A DNA stretch of 64,000 nt from assembly GCA_003993805.1 (NCBI GenBank), contig RSEF01000020.1, positions 6,483,014 to 6,547,013 of the forward strand. The letters run 5' to 3'. Positions 40,584 through 51,605 of this stretch are shown in pieces. Numbering within the stretch: position 1 is the stretch's first letter; each line of letters starts with the position of its first letter. The stretch is from Himantopus leucocephalus (Eukaryota; Chordata; Aves; Charadriiformes; Recurvirostridae). Below the pieces are notes generated by a model, which had not been told where the DNA came from, searched no databases, and saw nothing but the letters and a program-made list of their open reading frames with translations. The position numbers were made by a program, and so were the translations under genes.

Positions 40584-43457
40584 TTAGAGGAATTCCTCCA
40601 AAGCAGAAAAGCATAGCCGGGCTGCCGACAAGGGTGTCTTTAAAAGCGAGGCTGACAATTGACTCCAGAGCCGAGGGGAGGAAAAAAATCCCCCTGGGGT
40701 TGATCATTTGCAGTTGTTGGGGGCTTCCAGAGCCGCCCGTTAACCTGCTGGATCCTGCTGCCGCTGAGGCGCAGCTGGGCGTGCAGAGCCCTTACGCACC
40801 CGTTACCCCAGTGGGGCCAGTGCTGGTGCCGAGGCAGCCCCCCCCGGGCACGGGGGTGCTTTGGGGCCAGCCCCGGGGGGAGCCCGGGGTGTTGGTTTTG
40901 GATGCTGGTGGAAAGCGTCCCTAAAGGTCCTTCTGTCTTAGCAGCACCCAGCGAATCAAACCACCGAGAGCCAAGCACACCCAGAAACGGCTCCCAAACC
41001 TGCCGTGGGTTTATTGCCCATGAAAGAGGATTTCTCCCCCACACCCCGTATCAGCTGTGTCTGCAACACCGCTGATGCAATCAGAGCTCCCAGCGCTGGC
41101 ATCGTTCAGGGTGAGAGCTTACCGGACCTGGAAAAGAAACCCACTGGTGCCTTCTGAAGGGAGACAACCAGAGCAAATATTTGGGGTTTGGAGCTGCTTT
41201 CTCTTGGGGGGGGTCCACGATCAGTTGGATTGAGACCTTATAGCTGCTTCTTTTTGGGGATTTGTTGCCCAGCAGCAAAGCCAGACATGGGCTGCCAGAA
41301 GCAACAGGAATGATAACGTGGGGCCAGATCCTGCCCAGAAATCCAGAATCGCAGCCTGGAGCTGCTCTGGCTGCAACCCGCTGCCGCTGGGCACGGACAC
41401 CCCCGGCACTGCCTGGGGAGGGCTGGGAGCTGGCAGCGGGCACAGGGCTCCTGCCGGGGGGCTTTAACCCTCCATCCAGAGCCTGAGCTGAACAGGGCTC
41501 CAGCACCAGTGGCACTGGGAGAGTCCCTGCAGGAGGGCTGGGCAGGAGGGGTTTGGGGACAAGACCAAGAAAGGACTGTGAATATGTACGGTGGCTGGAG
41601 GTGTGCAGATAGGGCGAGTCTCCACGCTTAACACCTGATTGGGATGACCTTGCTCCTGGATAAGGGGCTGTCCTCCAGTGAGCATAGAGGAATGTCTGAA
41701 TTTCAGTGATAAGCCCATCAAATAGTTAAGTGTTTTAGAGGCTGTACAAATGCCCCACAGAAAAAGTTTCTCCAGTGAGTCAGGGTCCCAAAACCTTTCT
41801 TTGGGGAGCTTATCTTATCAGGCATGGGATGCAGTGCTCGGCGAGGAAACGGGGCCAGCTCAGCCTGAGTAATGGGGCTCTGAGCAAAAGTATTGCAAAA
41901 CTAAAGGTGCTTTTTAAAAAGTCCTGACATCGCAGACAGAGGGGTGATGAGAGAGGAAGAGGCGGCTTAGGCGTGTTGGCCATAACCCAACACTGTGGTG
42001 CTTCTCCAGGGCAAGGTCTTTAATGTCCTTCCTAGGACATCTGCCTTCCCCTCTTTCCCTGTGAGAGCAACCTGGGGGCTGTTCCCAGCCAAATCCGCTC
42101 CTTAATTCCCTCCATCGGAGGCTGGGGCCAGCGAGAGGGATGCTGCCGGCATCATCCCGAGGAGCCGGGAAGCCCCGTTCTCCCACAGGGCCACCGAATG
42201 AGGGGTGCTGGGGGGGCTGGGGGGTCCCTCAGTTGCCGTCCATGGTGATGCTGAGCTTCCCAGGGACGCCTCCAGCAAAGGCCTGGCCTGCACCCTCCCA
42301 GAGGAGGCGGCAGCGCTGTGGGAGGATGAGCTGTCAGGAGCCACCGAGACACGCTATGAGTGCGATCCTGAGTGAAAACAAACCAGCTGGCCAGAGAGCT
42401 CCCTCCTGCCCCAGAGCTGAGCCCGAGCCTGAAAAGCCCCTGCGATCCTTTGGGACCCGTTACCAACAGGAGCCAGGCAGCATGGGAACCCAAAAGCCGG
42501 TGTAAATAACATGCAAACACTGGCAAAATTTTTAAACCAGCTAGAATCCCCGGGAAATATCAGTGTCTGCGGAATAAATACCCAAAAACCATCCCCAAAA
42601 GGAAGAACATTAGTGTGGAAGGGCGATGCCTTCCCTGCTGCTCCTTTCTCCCCGTGATGATGGAGGTCATGAATTTCCACCTACTTGGGAAATTCTTCCC
42701 AGGGTAAGAGCCAGCGTTAAATTAAAACCTCCTTGGAGCCTTCCCCTAAAAGCCAGCGCGTCCCAGACGACATCCGAGCGTGCCCATGTGCAGAGCGGTG
42801 CCTTCGGGAATGACTTGCGTATGGTCCCTATAAGCGCCCGTTGGACGGGATTCCTGGGGGCTGGTGGGGTGGGAAGACTCCAAGCTGCAAGAAGCCTTTG
42901 GTTTCTGCCCGCTGCTTGTGTAAATCCCCGGACACCCACACTCTGGGTGAATTTCTCATGCTGGTCTCTTCTGGGAGGGGGGAAACGAGGAGGACACTGG
43001 TGATTTACTGCACGTAGATGGTATGAAATTGAGGGAATGGCTCTGCCACATCCAGAGCAGTGTGACCACACTCTGATCTCAGGGCAGGTGACCAGGACAG
43101 ACCACTCCTAACGTCTCCCCAGCGCTGAGTGGAGCTGGAGGTGGGCTGGTGTGGGGACCTTGGTGCTTGTTCCCCATGTGGGCGTGCAAGGGTTAAGGCA
43201 CTTGCACCTCTGGAGGCTTTGAAGGCAGCAGCTACAGGACACATGTGATTATTATTGTCATTCCCTTCACTTTTTGTGTTTCAGAAAAGTAGCTGCCCTG
43301 AAGATGGGGATTTAGAAGAGGCTGTGGAGGAGCCGGCGGCATTTGCTGCTGGGCTTCTGTGAAGGTGGAAAAAAAGGAACGTTTTAATGTGGATTTTTCA
43401 TAGTTAATAAAAAAAAAAGAAGACGGGGCTCTTTAGCCATAGAGGAAGGAAGTGTCA

Positions 43458-43472
43458 CATATGATTGATGAC
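43458..43472. promoter_or_regulatory. E-box plus HOX-PBX-like composite site
   Basis: A CATATG E-box (43458-43463) overlaps TGATTGAT (43462-43469), which matches the HOX-PBX half-site pair TGATNNAT. The flanks (about 43230-43500) are AT-richer than the surroundings. Confidence 0.25.
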
Positions 43473-44189
43473 ATTTTGAGCTCCTTGTTGAAATATGGTC
43501 AAAGCCATCGGGTGGGAAACGTTTGGGGCCAGTTCTGCCACCTGCCCGTTGTTTGCTGGGGACGCAGGGCTGGCACAGGGCTGCTGGGGGGGTCAAAGCC
43601 TCATCCCCAGATGGCCTCTGAGATTCCTCCTGCTTTGCGACAGCTCAGCACGGGGAGCACTTGGCTGTCTCCTGCGATGCCCACGTACTTCCCGCCAGCC
43701 ATGCGCTACAGGACCTGCATGTCAGCTGCTTTCCCAGGGCTGGGAGAGCTTCTGCCGTCAGTGCCCAGTGCTAAGACCCACGTCATGGTCTGTTCTACAT
43801 GGATGCAATTTTGGGGAGGGTCCAAGAGCAGGTCACAGGCAAGCCTTGCTGGGGGCACCACCATGCAATGACACATCTCTTCTTCAGCATCCTGGGGAGA
43901 GCCAGGCAGCCCCAGATCCTCACCGCGATGGAAGACAAGCGCAGAGGACCTGAAGACCAGCTCTGGGGGACACCGTCCGGCCCTGCGGTGCCTGGTCTGT
44001 CCCCGGCATCAGCCCGGGGCACGGCCCTGCTGCGTCACCCCCTGCCGAACACCGCCAGCATCCCAGCCCGCCTCTCTTTGTAGTGCTATTTTTAAAACAC
44101 CAAAGGAGAACTCCCACCTCCGTCTGCTGGAAACGTGGCGTGTCCCCCCCGCTATCTGCAGCAGCCAAGAGCCCTGCTCATTTTCAAAC

Positions 44190-44335
44190 CCGCCAGAGTT
44201 AGCTTTAGATATAAAACCAAACAAGCAAACTGAAAGGGGCTTGTTGTGTAAAAAAGTTCCTCCGAATTAGTTATATCTGGCTTGTGATCCCTTTTTGATT
44301 GAATACTTAATAGCAGCCAGGTGCAAGCAATAAGG
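44190..44335. promoter_or_regulatory. AT-rich island, candidate non-coding element
   Basis: About 145 bp of AT-rich sequence includes TTAGATATAAAACC, GAATTAGTTATATC and TTGATTGAATACTTAATAG words in otherwise GC-rich DNA. No repeat family was recognised. Confidence 0.25.
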
Positions 44336-44502
44336 GACGCTCGCCTGCGCCTCTGGAAGCAGCCTGGGAACGCAGGGCGGTGGGGCAGTCCACGGGCGGC
44401 TCGGTGTGTGGGCTGCTCCTGCCCTTCCTCTGCCTCCCCTTTCATCCGCGGGGATCCCAGCCTTTGTTTCCTTCCCTCGGCGCTGAACGAGCGCGGGGGA
44501 TC

Positions 44503-44690
44503 CACACATATGCATCTATACATTTGCATGCGTGTACATACACGAACGCAGCGCTCTTTGTGCCGGGGTGCGTGCAAAAGCGTGGGCACGTGCGTGTGTT
44601 GTTAATGCAATCGGGCAAGTAACATGTACATTATACGTGTGTGTGTGTGCATTAATGCATGTGCATGTACATAAACATGTTCTCTTCAGC
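44503..44690. repeat. Alternating purine-pyrimidine (TG/CA/TA)-rich tract
   Basis: The sequence is a degenerate mix of ACATAC, GCATGC, GTGCGT and GTGTGTGTGTGC words with long alternating purine-pyrimidine segments, including a pure GT run at about 44636-44649. It is an old degenerate dinucleotide repeat with Z-DNA potential. Confidence 0.6.
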
Positions 44691-45169
44691 AGCTGAAATA
44701 ATACGCCCTCCTGACTCGGCCGAGGGTGCAGGAGCACTCCCAGCACTCCTGCAGCAAGACCGTCACGTGGCGCTCGGAGACATTTTTCCATCCTGGCACT
44801 TCCAAATGCGTCTGCTGGTGTTCAAGCCCATTTCCATCCCCCAGTACGTATGCGTGCAGTTTTACTGCATTAATTTTAGAAACATACTGCCTTCGTAGGC
44901 AATAATAAAAAGTGTATGCCAGGGTGAGAGACTGTCCAGAAACTACCGACTTACAGACGTTGCTCTTCTGGAGCATGACCTGTCCCTGAAAGCATGGGGC
45001 ACAGGCGTGAGTGCTCCTGAAGACATAAAAATTAACCGTATGGGCCTGATTCTGGGTCAGAACACATCAGTGCTGTAGCGCTCGGTGGTGCTCGGTCCCT
45101 GTCCCCACACCCGACTGTGGGAGCAGCACTGCAGCTGAAGATGCCCGAGCCGCTCCTGGCTCGGCACAG

Positions 45170-45205
45170 CCATTTTCTCGCCAATGGCCATTTTCTAGCC
45201 AATGG
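45170..45205. repeat. Two-copy 18-bp tandem repeat carrying CCAAT boxes
   Basis: Units 45170-45187 and 45188-45205 (CCATTTTCTnGCCAATGG) differ at one base of 18. Each contains a CCAAT pentamer in the context GCCAATGG, a good NF-Y core, spaced 18 bp apart. Confidence 0.85.
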
Positions 45206-46564
45206 CCCTACTAAAAATGCGCCCCCTGCCCCCATTTCTTTTTCCCAAAAGTGATTCAATTTCCACCCAACTCTGTTCTGGAGAAGGATCTACAGCGTGT
45301 TGCTTCCGGTACAACTCCTGTAGTGTTGGCTGTAGCCTGCCTGGTTACTTGATTTATTGAACTCCCAAATCCTCCAAAGAAACCTGATGATTTTATATGA
45401 ACAATTCCCTTATGCCTGAAAATACAGCATTTGCCAGAGCACCTTCTGGGTGTTAGGATCCAGAAAGTCATTAGGGCCAATAGGAGAAGAAATTGTTATG
45501 GGCTCCTGAAATCTGGGGTGAACACTGTACACTGTGGATGTATGGACCAAGCCTACACATACGCTACAGCTCACGCTTTCTTGGGCTGCAGAGATCAGTG
45601 TTGGGCTGGTCCCACTGCTGTTGCGGGGGGTTTTGTCGTGTTCTGCAGGCGGTGGAGGCCAGGCGAGAGCTGGCCTGGCGTGCAGCCCACGTGGCACAGA
45701 CGGGTGAGGTGTCAGCTGGCGAGAAGCCAGCCGGACAAAATTAAGCTGTCAAAGCATTTTAAATATATACGCTGGGGCAGAATGCGTTTGCACGGGTTCA
45801 GCTTCAGAAAGAAGCGCTGAAACCAGATTTCCTCTGTTGCTGCACCACAACTCCAGTTATTCCACCTGCGAACAGTGCCGATAACACTCTCAAGCCATGG
45901 AAAGGGTGGGAAGATTCAAGGGGAAAAGGCGCTGTACCAGAGCCAAGTCATTCCTTATTGCCCTGAGGTTTCAGGTGTGTGCAAAGGGCTGCGGAGAAAA
46001 ATCAGTGAAAGGCCTGTTCCTTCTCCTGGAGGGGAAGTGTTTGTAGGATTAGGGCATATTTAGACATGGCAGAAATGGGATTCCTAAACAAAGGGCCGGG
46101 GCAGGCGAGCCCCCACGCCGCTGCCGCGGTTTCCCACACCGCAGAGGGTTTCCAGATTCACTGCCTACCTGCCTGCGCAGTAAAGCTGTCCAGACCTGCC
46201 GCCCAGCGCTCGCGACTTCCATTTTAGGAGGCGGTGGAAGCAGGGTTAGGCATTGCTAACCCCCCCGCTTTCTTACCGGAGCGGACGAGGTGGGTGGGTG
46301 GGGGGCTGGGAGCGTCTGCCTGTACCCACCGCACCGCTTCTGGGGGCATATCCATTGCCGTGCATGCTAACGAACCCGGCTGCTGGGTTTGGTGTGAGGA
46401 CCCCCCATCCCCTCGAGCACCGTTGTGATGGCCACACTGGCCAAAAATGTGGCACGTGCATGAGCCGCATCCCCCGGCAGACGCGCTTTTGCCACCCGGC
46501 TGGGTTTGGTGCCGGGGCCCTTCGCCTGCAGTGCCTTTTGCTCGTCACGGGAGGAAGCTTCTTC

Positions 46565-46690
46565 TCCATTAACTGACGTAAAATAAATCAGACTTGAATG
46601 CTAAATTGCAGCACAGTGAGCAATTTATATAGATTTACTTTGGGATTGTGTAATTAGCAGCGGGGGACGTGCAATTCTCTGAGAGTTGGT
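46565..46690. promoter_or_regulatory. AT-rich island, candidate non-coding element
   Basis: About 125 bp with words such as GACGTAAAATAAATC, GCAATTTATATAG and TGTGTAATTAGC lies in GC-rich surroundings. No transposon family was recognised. Confidence 0.3.
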
Positions 46691-47425
46691 GTGCGGGAGC
46701 AAAAGTGGGCTGTTTCCTATGGAAGAAATCAGGGCAGGCTGAAGAAAGGTGTCAGTGTTAGCTCTGCGAACAGTGATGGGGCTGGGCTAATTAAGCTTTG
46801 GCCGGAGTTTAGGAAATAAAGATGCACGATGCCAGATTGCTGCTGCGGAGCAAGGAGGGGATGCTGCTGAGGATTTTGGACGTTGGAGGTGGAGAGGGGG
46901 CTGCATCATGGGGACAGAGGGGACCATGGGCCACCTCCCCATGGTCCTTGGAAACCTGCCTCTGAGCAGGGGCCTTGGAAACCTCCCTCTTTCTCCCCCT
47001 TGTTCTGTTTGTCCTCAGCTCAGTCCCCACGTGCATGCACTGATGCCGGCGTGCGCAGGGCAAGTCGCTTGCTGCGCTGTGCGAGTGAGCACGAGCAGAT
47101 GCATGGAGGCACATGTGCTGGGCTTGGCTTGAAGCAGTGCTACATGTGCAATTTTTTTATTTACACCCACAATCAGTTTATAATCTCTGGCCAAAACTTC
47201 ATCTCCTGTATGGGAAGATTTGGCCCACAGAGAGACGTTAACTCGAAGGCGAGTGGGAAATATGAAAGGGCCCTCTATGTGGAGAGCACTTCAGTTCGTC
47301 TCCAGTACACAACTGTGGTTTTTCCATCCCTCCCGGTTTCAGCCTGGAGACGTCTCCATGCCGTGAGCTCTGCTTGGGCTGCAGTGAGCACTGCCTGCGG
47401 TTGGGCAGCCGCAGCCAGGGCGAGC

Positions 47426-47465
47426 CGATGGCGCTGCACCGACACCGACACCGACAGCGCCATCG
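47426..47465. repeat. GC-rich hairpin with a three-copy hexamer loop
   Basis: Perfect 11-bp arms, CGATGGCGCTG (47426-47436) and CAGCGCCATCG (47455-47465), enclose an 18-nt loop that is exactly three CACCGA hexamers. CGAGCC flanks or overlaps the ends on both sides (47421-47426, 47464-47469). It may be a chance low-complexity structure. Confidence 0.85.
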
Positions 47466-49204
47466 AGCCATGGTCCTGCCAGTGCTCCACTCGCTCCTTG
47501 GAAATTGCGGTGCGAGAGGTACAGGGTGCATCGGAGCCATGGCTGTGTCCTTGTGCGAAGGCAAAGCTGGGAGCTGGGCTGTTTGGCTTTTCAACCCTGG
47601 AGCACTGAGCATCCGTCTGGGAGCGCTGCCATGTTCCGTGGCTGGAGGGGATGGAGCTGGCCCGGATCTAAGAGGTCCTGGTAGACCAGCTCCATGTCAG
47701 GAAAGCACCAGATCCAGGAGCCCCAGCTGGACACTGGCAGCACCCCCTGGCCCTGGGATGCTGGGCTCCCTTTTGGCCCTGGAAACATGGGCGCAGGTGG
47801 CATGCTGCCGCCCTGCTGGTTTGGCACTAAGCGTCCTTGGGAGTTCATGAAAAAGATAAAAAAATGCATCTCGCTGTAAAACTCAGAAGAATAATAGGAG
47901 TCAGGGTGGGTGAAAGAGGTTGCTGCTGTGCAATTGATCTGCTGACTCAGCCTCCCCTCCAGAGGATGGAGGAAAATCCTCTGGCTACGGAGCTGCTGAG
48001 CGCTTGGGAGCCCGGTGGTGGCCCTGCCAGCAGTGAGCAGGGGGACCAGCCCGGCTGTGGCCCTGGCTTGGCTCGGCATGCCCAGGCAGATGCTGCTCTC
48101 ACGCATGTAGTGAAGGTGTGGGGCCTCAGCTCGCAGCCCAGCGGCTGCACCCGTCCCTGCTCCAGCAAAACTTAATTGTTTTCTGCAAAGAAAAAAAAAT
48201 CATTTGGGGAATAGATGGAAAAAGGAGATAGCGTCAGGCAGTCATGGCCTGTTCTCCACCTGTTGTTATTTTGGTCTGGCCCAATCAACCTGCTAGCCAG
48301 GCTGGAGCCAGAGACCATCTGGAAAAACTGCCGTGTTTATAAAACTGACATGGAGCAGCACCCCAGGGCCCTGACCTCCCACACAAATCTGGAAATGATT
48401 AAAATGGCCCTGGCTGCCTTCGCGGCGGAGAGCTGCCTGCGGAGAGCAGCCCACCGACCGCATTTGGAGTTCTCATCAGTGGGGCTGGGAATGCGCGCCC
48501 TCCTCCCGGCACCCTGCCCGCCCTGCCCACCCTGCTGCCCAGCCCGGAGCCCCTCACGGACAGGCGGCTCCAGGGGATGCTCTGGGAACCGGGAGAGGTG
48601 CCGCAGCAAATCGTGCCGATCTGGCTCATCCTACCGCACCTACGGAGCCTGGAGCCCACATACCAGTCTGGGTGATGGGCACCCACCCCCGGGCTTGGGC
48701 AGCCCACTCGTCCCTCCCTGCCCCAGCTCTGGCGGCCGTAGGCATCAATCCCTCNTATAGCTAGCTGGAATTAAAAAGTGAAATAGTATCAGTGAGTCTG
48801 ATTTCAGCGGGAATTAGAAAGCGAGCCTCAGCGCCAAAGACAGCGAGTGCGAACCCCGACAAGCTGGCTGCGAGCTCCGGTGAGCTCCTTCTGTGGGCGT
48901 ATAGTTAGATGAATGCACTGCACGGCTCCAAGTCGCTGCTGCAGGACCGGAGCCGTGTCCAGCCCTTCCCTGGGAGCAGAAAGGCTCTGGAGGGGCCGCA
49001 CATTTGGAAAAACCCTCCCCAAAGGGCTGCCCTTCCCTCAAACCTCCCACCTCCAGGACATCGCTTATCAAAGCAGCTCTGTGTCCTCCGTGCAGCAAAG
49101 GGTAAGTGACACCATGGCCAAAATTCAAGCCACATTGGACCTTGCTGACCTGCACCGGCCAGGGGACATTTGGCTGGTTTCAGCCTTGCCTCGCCTGCTG
49201 GGCA

Positions 49205-49325
49205 GTGGTTTAATTAGAGAGGTGTGAATAATGAATTATCCGTGACTCCAAGCCATCCATGGAAAATTCAAATCAACCTGCTTTTAGTTTACAAGACGTC
49301 AGCGAACTATCTGCCAAGAGAAAGC
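49205..49325. promoter_or_regulatory. AT-rich island with homeodomain words
   Basis: GTTTAATTAGAG and AATAATGAATTATCC supply paired TAAT/ATTA cores within about 35 bp, followed by further AT-rich sequence. It is a candidate element only. Confidence 0.25.
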
Positions 49326-50907
49326 AGGGGGAGAAAGAAAAGCCAGACTGTGTCTTGCTGGGGGCTGAGGGGTGGGGGGAGGCTGAAGAGCGGGCTGGAG
49401 GTGATGCTGCGTGGTGCAGCCTGGAGCCCGGGTGAGCGCTGACTCGCCGGTGTGTGGGGAAAAGGGATGCTTGGCCCCTCGGCATGTGAGCCGGGCCAGC
49501 ATGATGGGTGCTCCCCACTGCCTCCTCGCTCCCCACCGGTGGGCGAGCGGCTGGGTGGGCAGCGGTGGTGAGTGCGGCCACGGCCAGCAGCTGGTGGGGA
49601 CGGCGCGGGTCCTTATGTGCCGGGTCCTGCTCCCTGGGTTCCCTCCAGCTCCCATGGGAGCAGGTGAAGCACTGCCCCTGGCACAGGGGCAAAGACAGCT
49701 CTCATCCTCCCCCATGGGTCCTGCTGGCACCCCAGTACAGACAGGGAGAGTCCCCGTCTGCAGCCCCACAGCACACATAGGGTGGACCCAAATCTTTCTT
49801 GTAAATGGGGCTGCTGGGATTTATAGTGACAGCTTCGGTAAACGCTTGCTTCACCTCTGCACAAGGGGACTTAATCCCTGAAAAGGCCCTGACCTTGGGC
49901 CTGGAGGAGCCCTTTTTGCTGTGTTTGTCTTTTTCCCTCCTCTGGTTTACCTGCTTGGCCGCACTAAGCTCTGGCCCTCAGTTTGCTGCTGCCACTATTG
50001 TTCCCTGCGTTATCGGGGAGGATGACAGGGACAGGGACGGCAGCAGGAGGGGCCGGCTGGGCTGCGGAGAGCCTGGCCGGGGACAGCCAGGAGCTTGAAC
50101 TTGGCACCACGACTGCTGGGCACAGCTGGGCAGGATGCTTCGGGCAAGGCTTCCCCGCACCCCACTTCTTCCCTCCAGGTCCAGCCTGGACCTGGTGGTG
50201 ACGGTGGCAGCTCCCTTCCCTCCTCCCCTAACCCGCTCCGCAGTGATGCTCCTCCTGCTCCGATACGCCTGGGCAGGGATGCTGGGAAAGGCACAGCTCC
50301 CGTGCCCCCTCCTTTTGTGGGCAGGATTTTTAATGCAAAAGCACGTAAAAATTTTCAGCCTGAATTTCAGATGCTTTAATTGGCTGCTAGTAACGAAGGG
50401 GAGCCCCACGCTGCTGCAGGGGCCAAAGGCTTTGAAACAGGCAGAAAATAGACCTGTCGCATCTTTTGTCTGGGGCCAGCTCTGCTCATTGATCTCTCTA
50501 TCAGATGAGTAAACCGATACATATTAACCCAGAGCCAAAGCAAACACATTCTGAGTGTTGAAGAAGTTCAGATAAGTCCTTTTCCCCTCCCCTCCCCGGG
50601 AAGCCGGAGCTGAAGCCCTGGAACGGGGGCAAGTGGTCCCAGAGCAGTTCCTAGAGTGGCTCGCCTAGGGTGCGTGCCTCAGTCTCCCCTGCCCTGGAGA
50701 GGGGATGGGACCCTCCACCGTGGGTTCATCCCGGGGGGTCCAGCCCCCACCCCGGGGCCCCCGGGCTGCCATCGGTCACCTGCACCGGGGACGTGTGCCA
50801 CAGGAGCACACCAGCCCCCCCGTCATCAGTCCCCTCCGCTTGCCGAGATTATTAAATCACCCCCCACCCCACCACCCCCCCAGTTTGTAAAAGGAAGGGC
50901 CGCTGGC

Positions 50908-51050
50908 TGATAAACCCATGTGAAAGGACGGACGATAACAGCAGGTAGCGCCACAGATAAACCCTCCCCTGGCCCTCGGCAGCCCCGGCACGCACTCCTC
51001 TGCGGCTGCCAACTCTCTCTGCGGACTGCAGGTACTGCAAGAGATTATCA
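50908..51050. promoter_or_regulatory. Cluster of four GATA motifs
   Basis: TGATAA (50908-50913), CGATAA (50933-50938), AGATAA (50955-50960) and TTATCA, the reverse of TGATAA (51045-51050), lie within 143 bp just before an AT-rich block. Clustering in GC-rich DNA is more than I would expect by chance, but no statistic was computed. Confidence 0.35.
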
Positions 51051-51605
51051 ACCCCCTACCAGACTATAACCTCTTATGAAATTATGATTAAAACCTATTA
51101 CACAAATAGGTTATGGAAGTAAATTGTGCTTCAGGGAAGTTAAATACTTGAAAATGCAGAAAATACCTGTGGCTGATTGAATTACTGGCCATGGCACCTT
51201 GGCCACAGCAGTGGGACTGACCTGGGTTTATTCTCTCTTGGTACTAAGTGAGCGTCACCCGGGCTTGGGGGGCATCTCTGGGGTGCTGGGACCCACCTGC
51301 CTGGGCAGTCAGAAGTGAAACGCTTCACCAGGACATGAGCATTTTGGTGCTTTTTCCCTGGGAGACAGGCGAAGTGACTCATGCTGACGGGGGTTTTTGG
51401 CATGATGATGTCTGTGCCTGACTTTTTTAATAAATTTCAAAGTTTCATTTCCACATGATTGTCTTGATTAATCTTGCTTCAATTTTTATATTAAGCACTG
51501 TGCTAGATACTTTTGCTTCAAATTTTCTATTAAATGGTGTGCTAAATACATTGTGAACGCAATATAATACACAGACATGGTCATTTAGATGGTACAAAAT
51601 TCGAT
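51031..51605. promoter_or_regulatory. Two AT-rich blocks, candidate conserved non-coding element
   Basis: Blocks at about 51035-51180 and 51410-51605 are AT-rich and flank a 230-bp GC-richer stretch. The second contains a 39-bp tandem duplication, listed separately. No frame or transposon was recognised. Confidence 0.35.
51472..51549. repeat. Diverged 39-bp tandem duplication
   Basis: Units 51472-51510 and 51511-51549 align without gaps. Over the 37-bp core, 30 positions are identical (TTGCTTCAA at the start, TGTGCTARATAC at the end). Confidence 0.85.

Larger units (their letters stand above)
39251..51030. other. GC-rich intergenic region, middle part
   Basis: No gene is recognised. The 314-codon frame at 39297-40241 and others nearby overlap frames on the opposite strand and lack any recognisable domain. 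Small features are listed separately: candidate factor sites, a CCAAT duplication, a hairpin and AT-rich islands. Base 48755 is an N at an abrupt composition change. Confidence 0.6.

Noticed and set aside
46883..47608. 241-codon + strand frame
   Set aside because: No domain is recognisable, and it crosses the hairpin and repeat region. No conserved-looking splice structure was seen.
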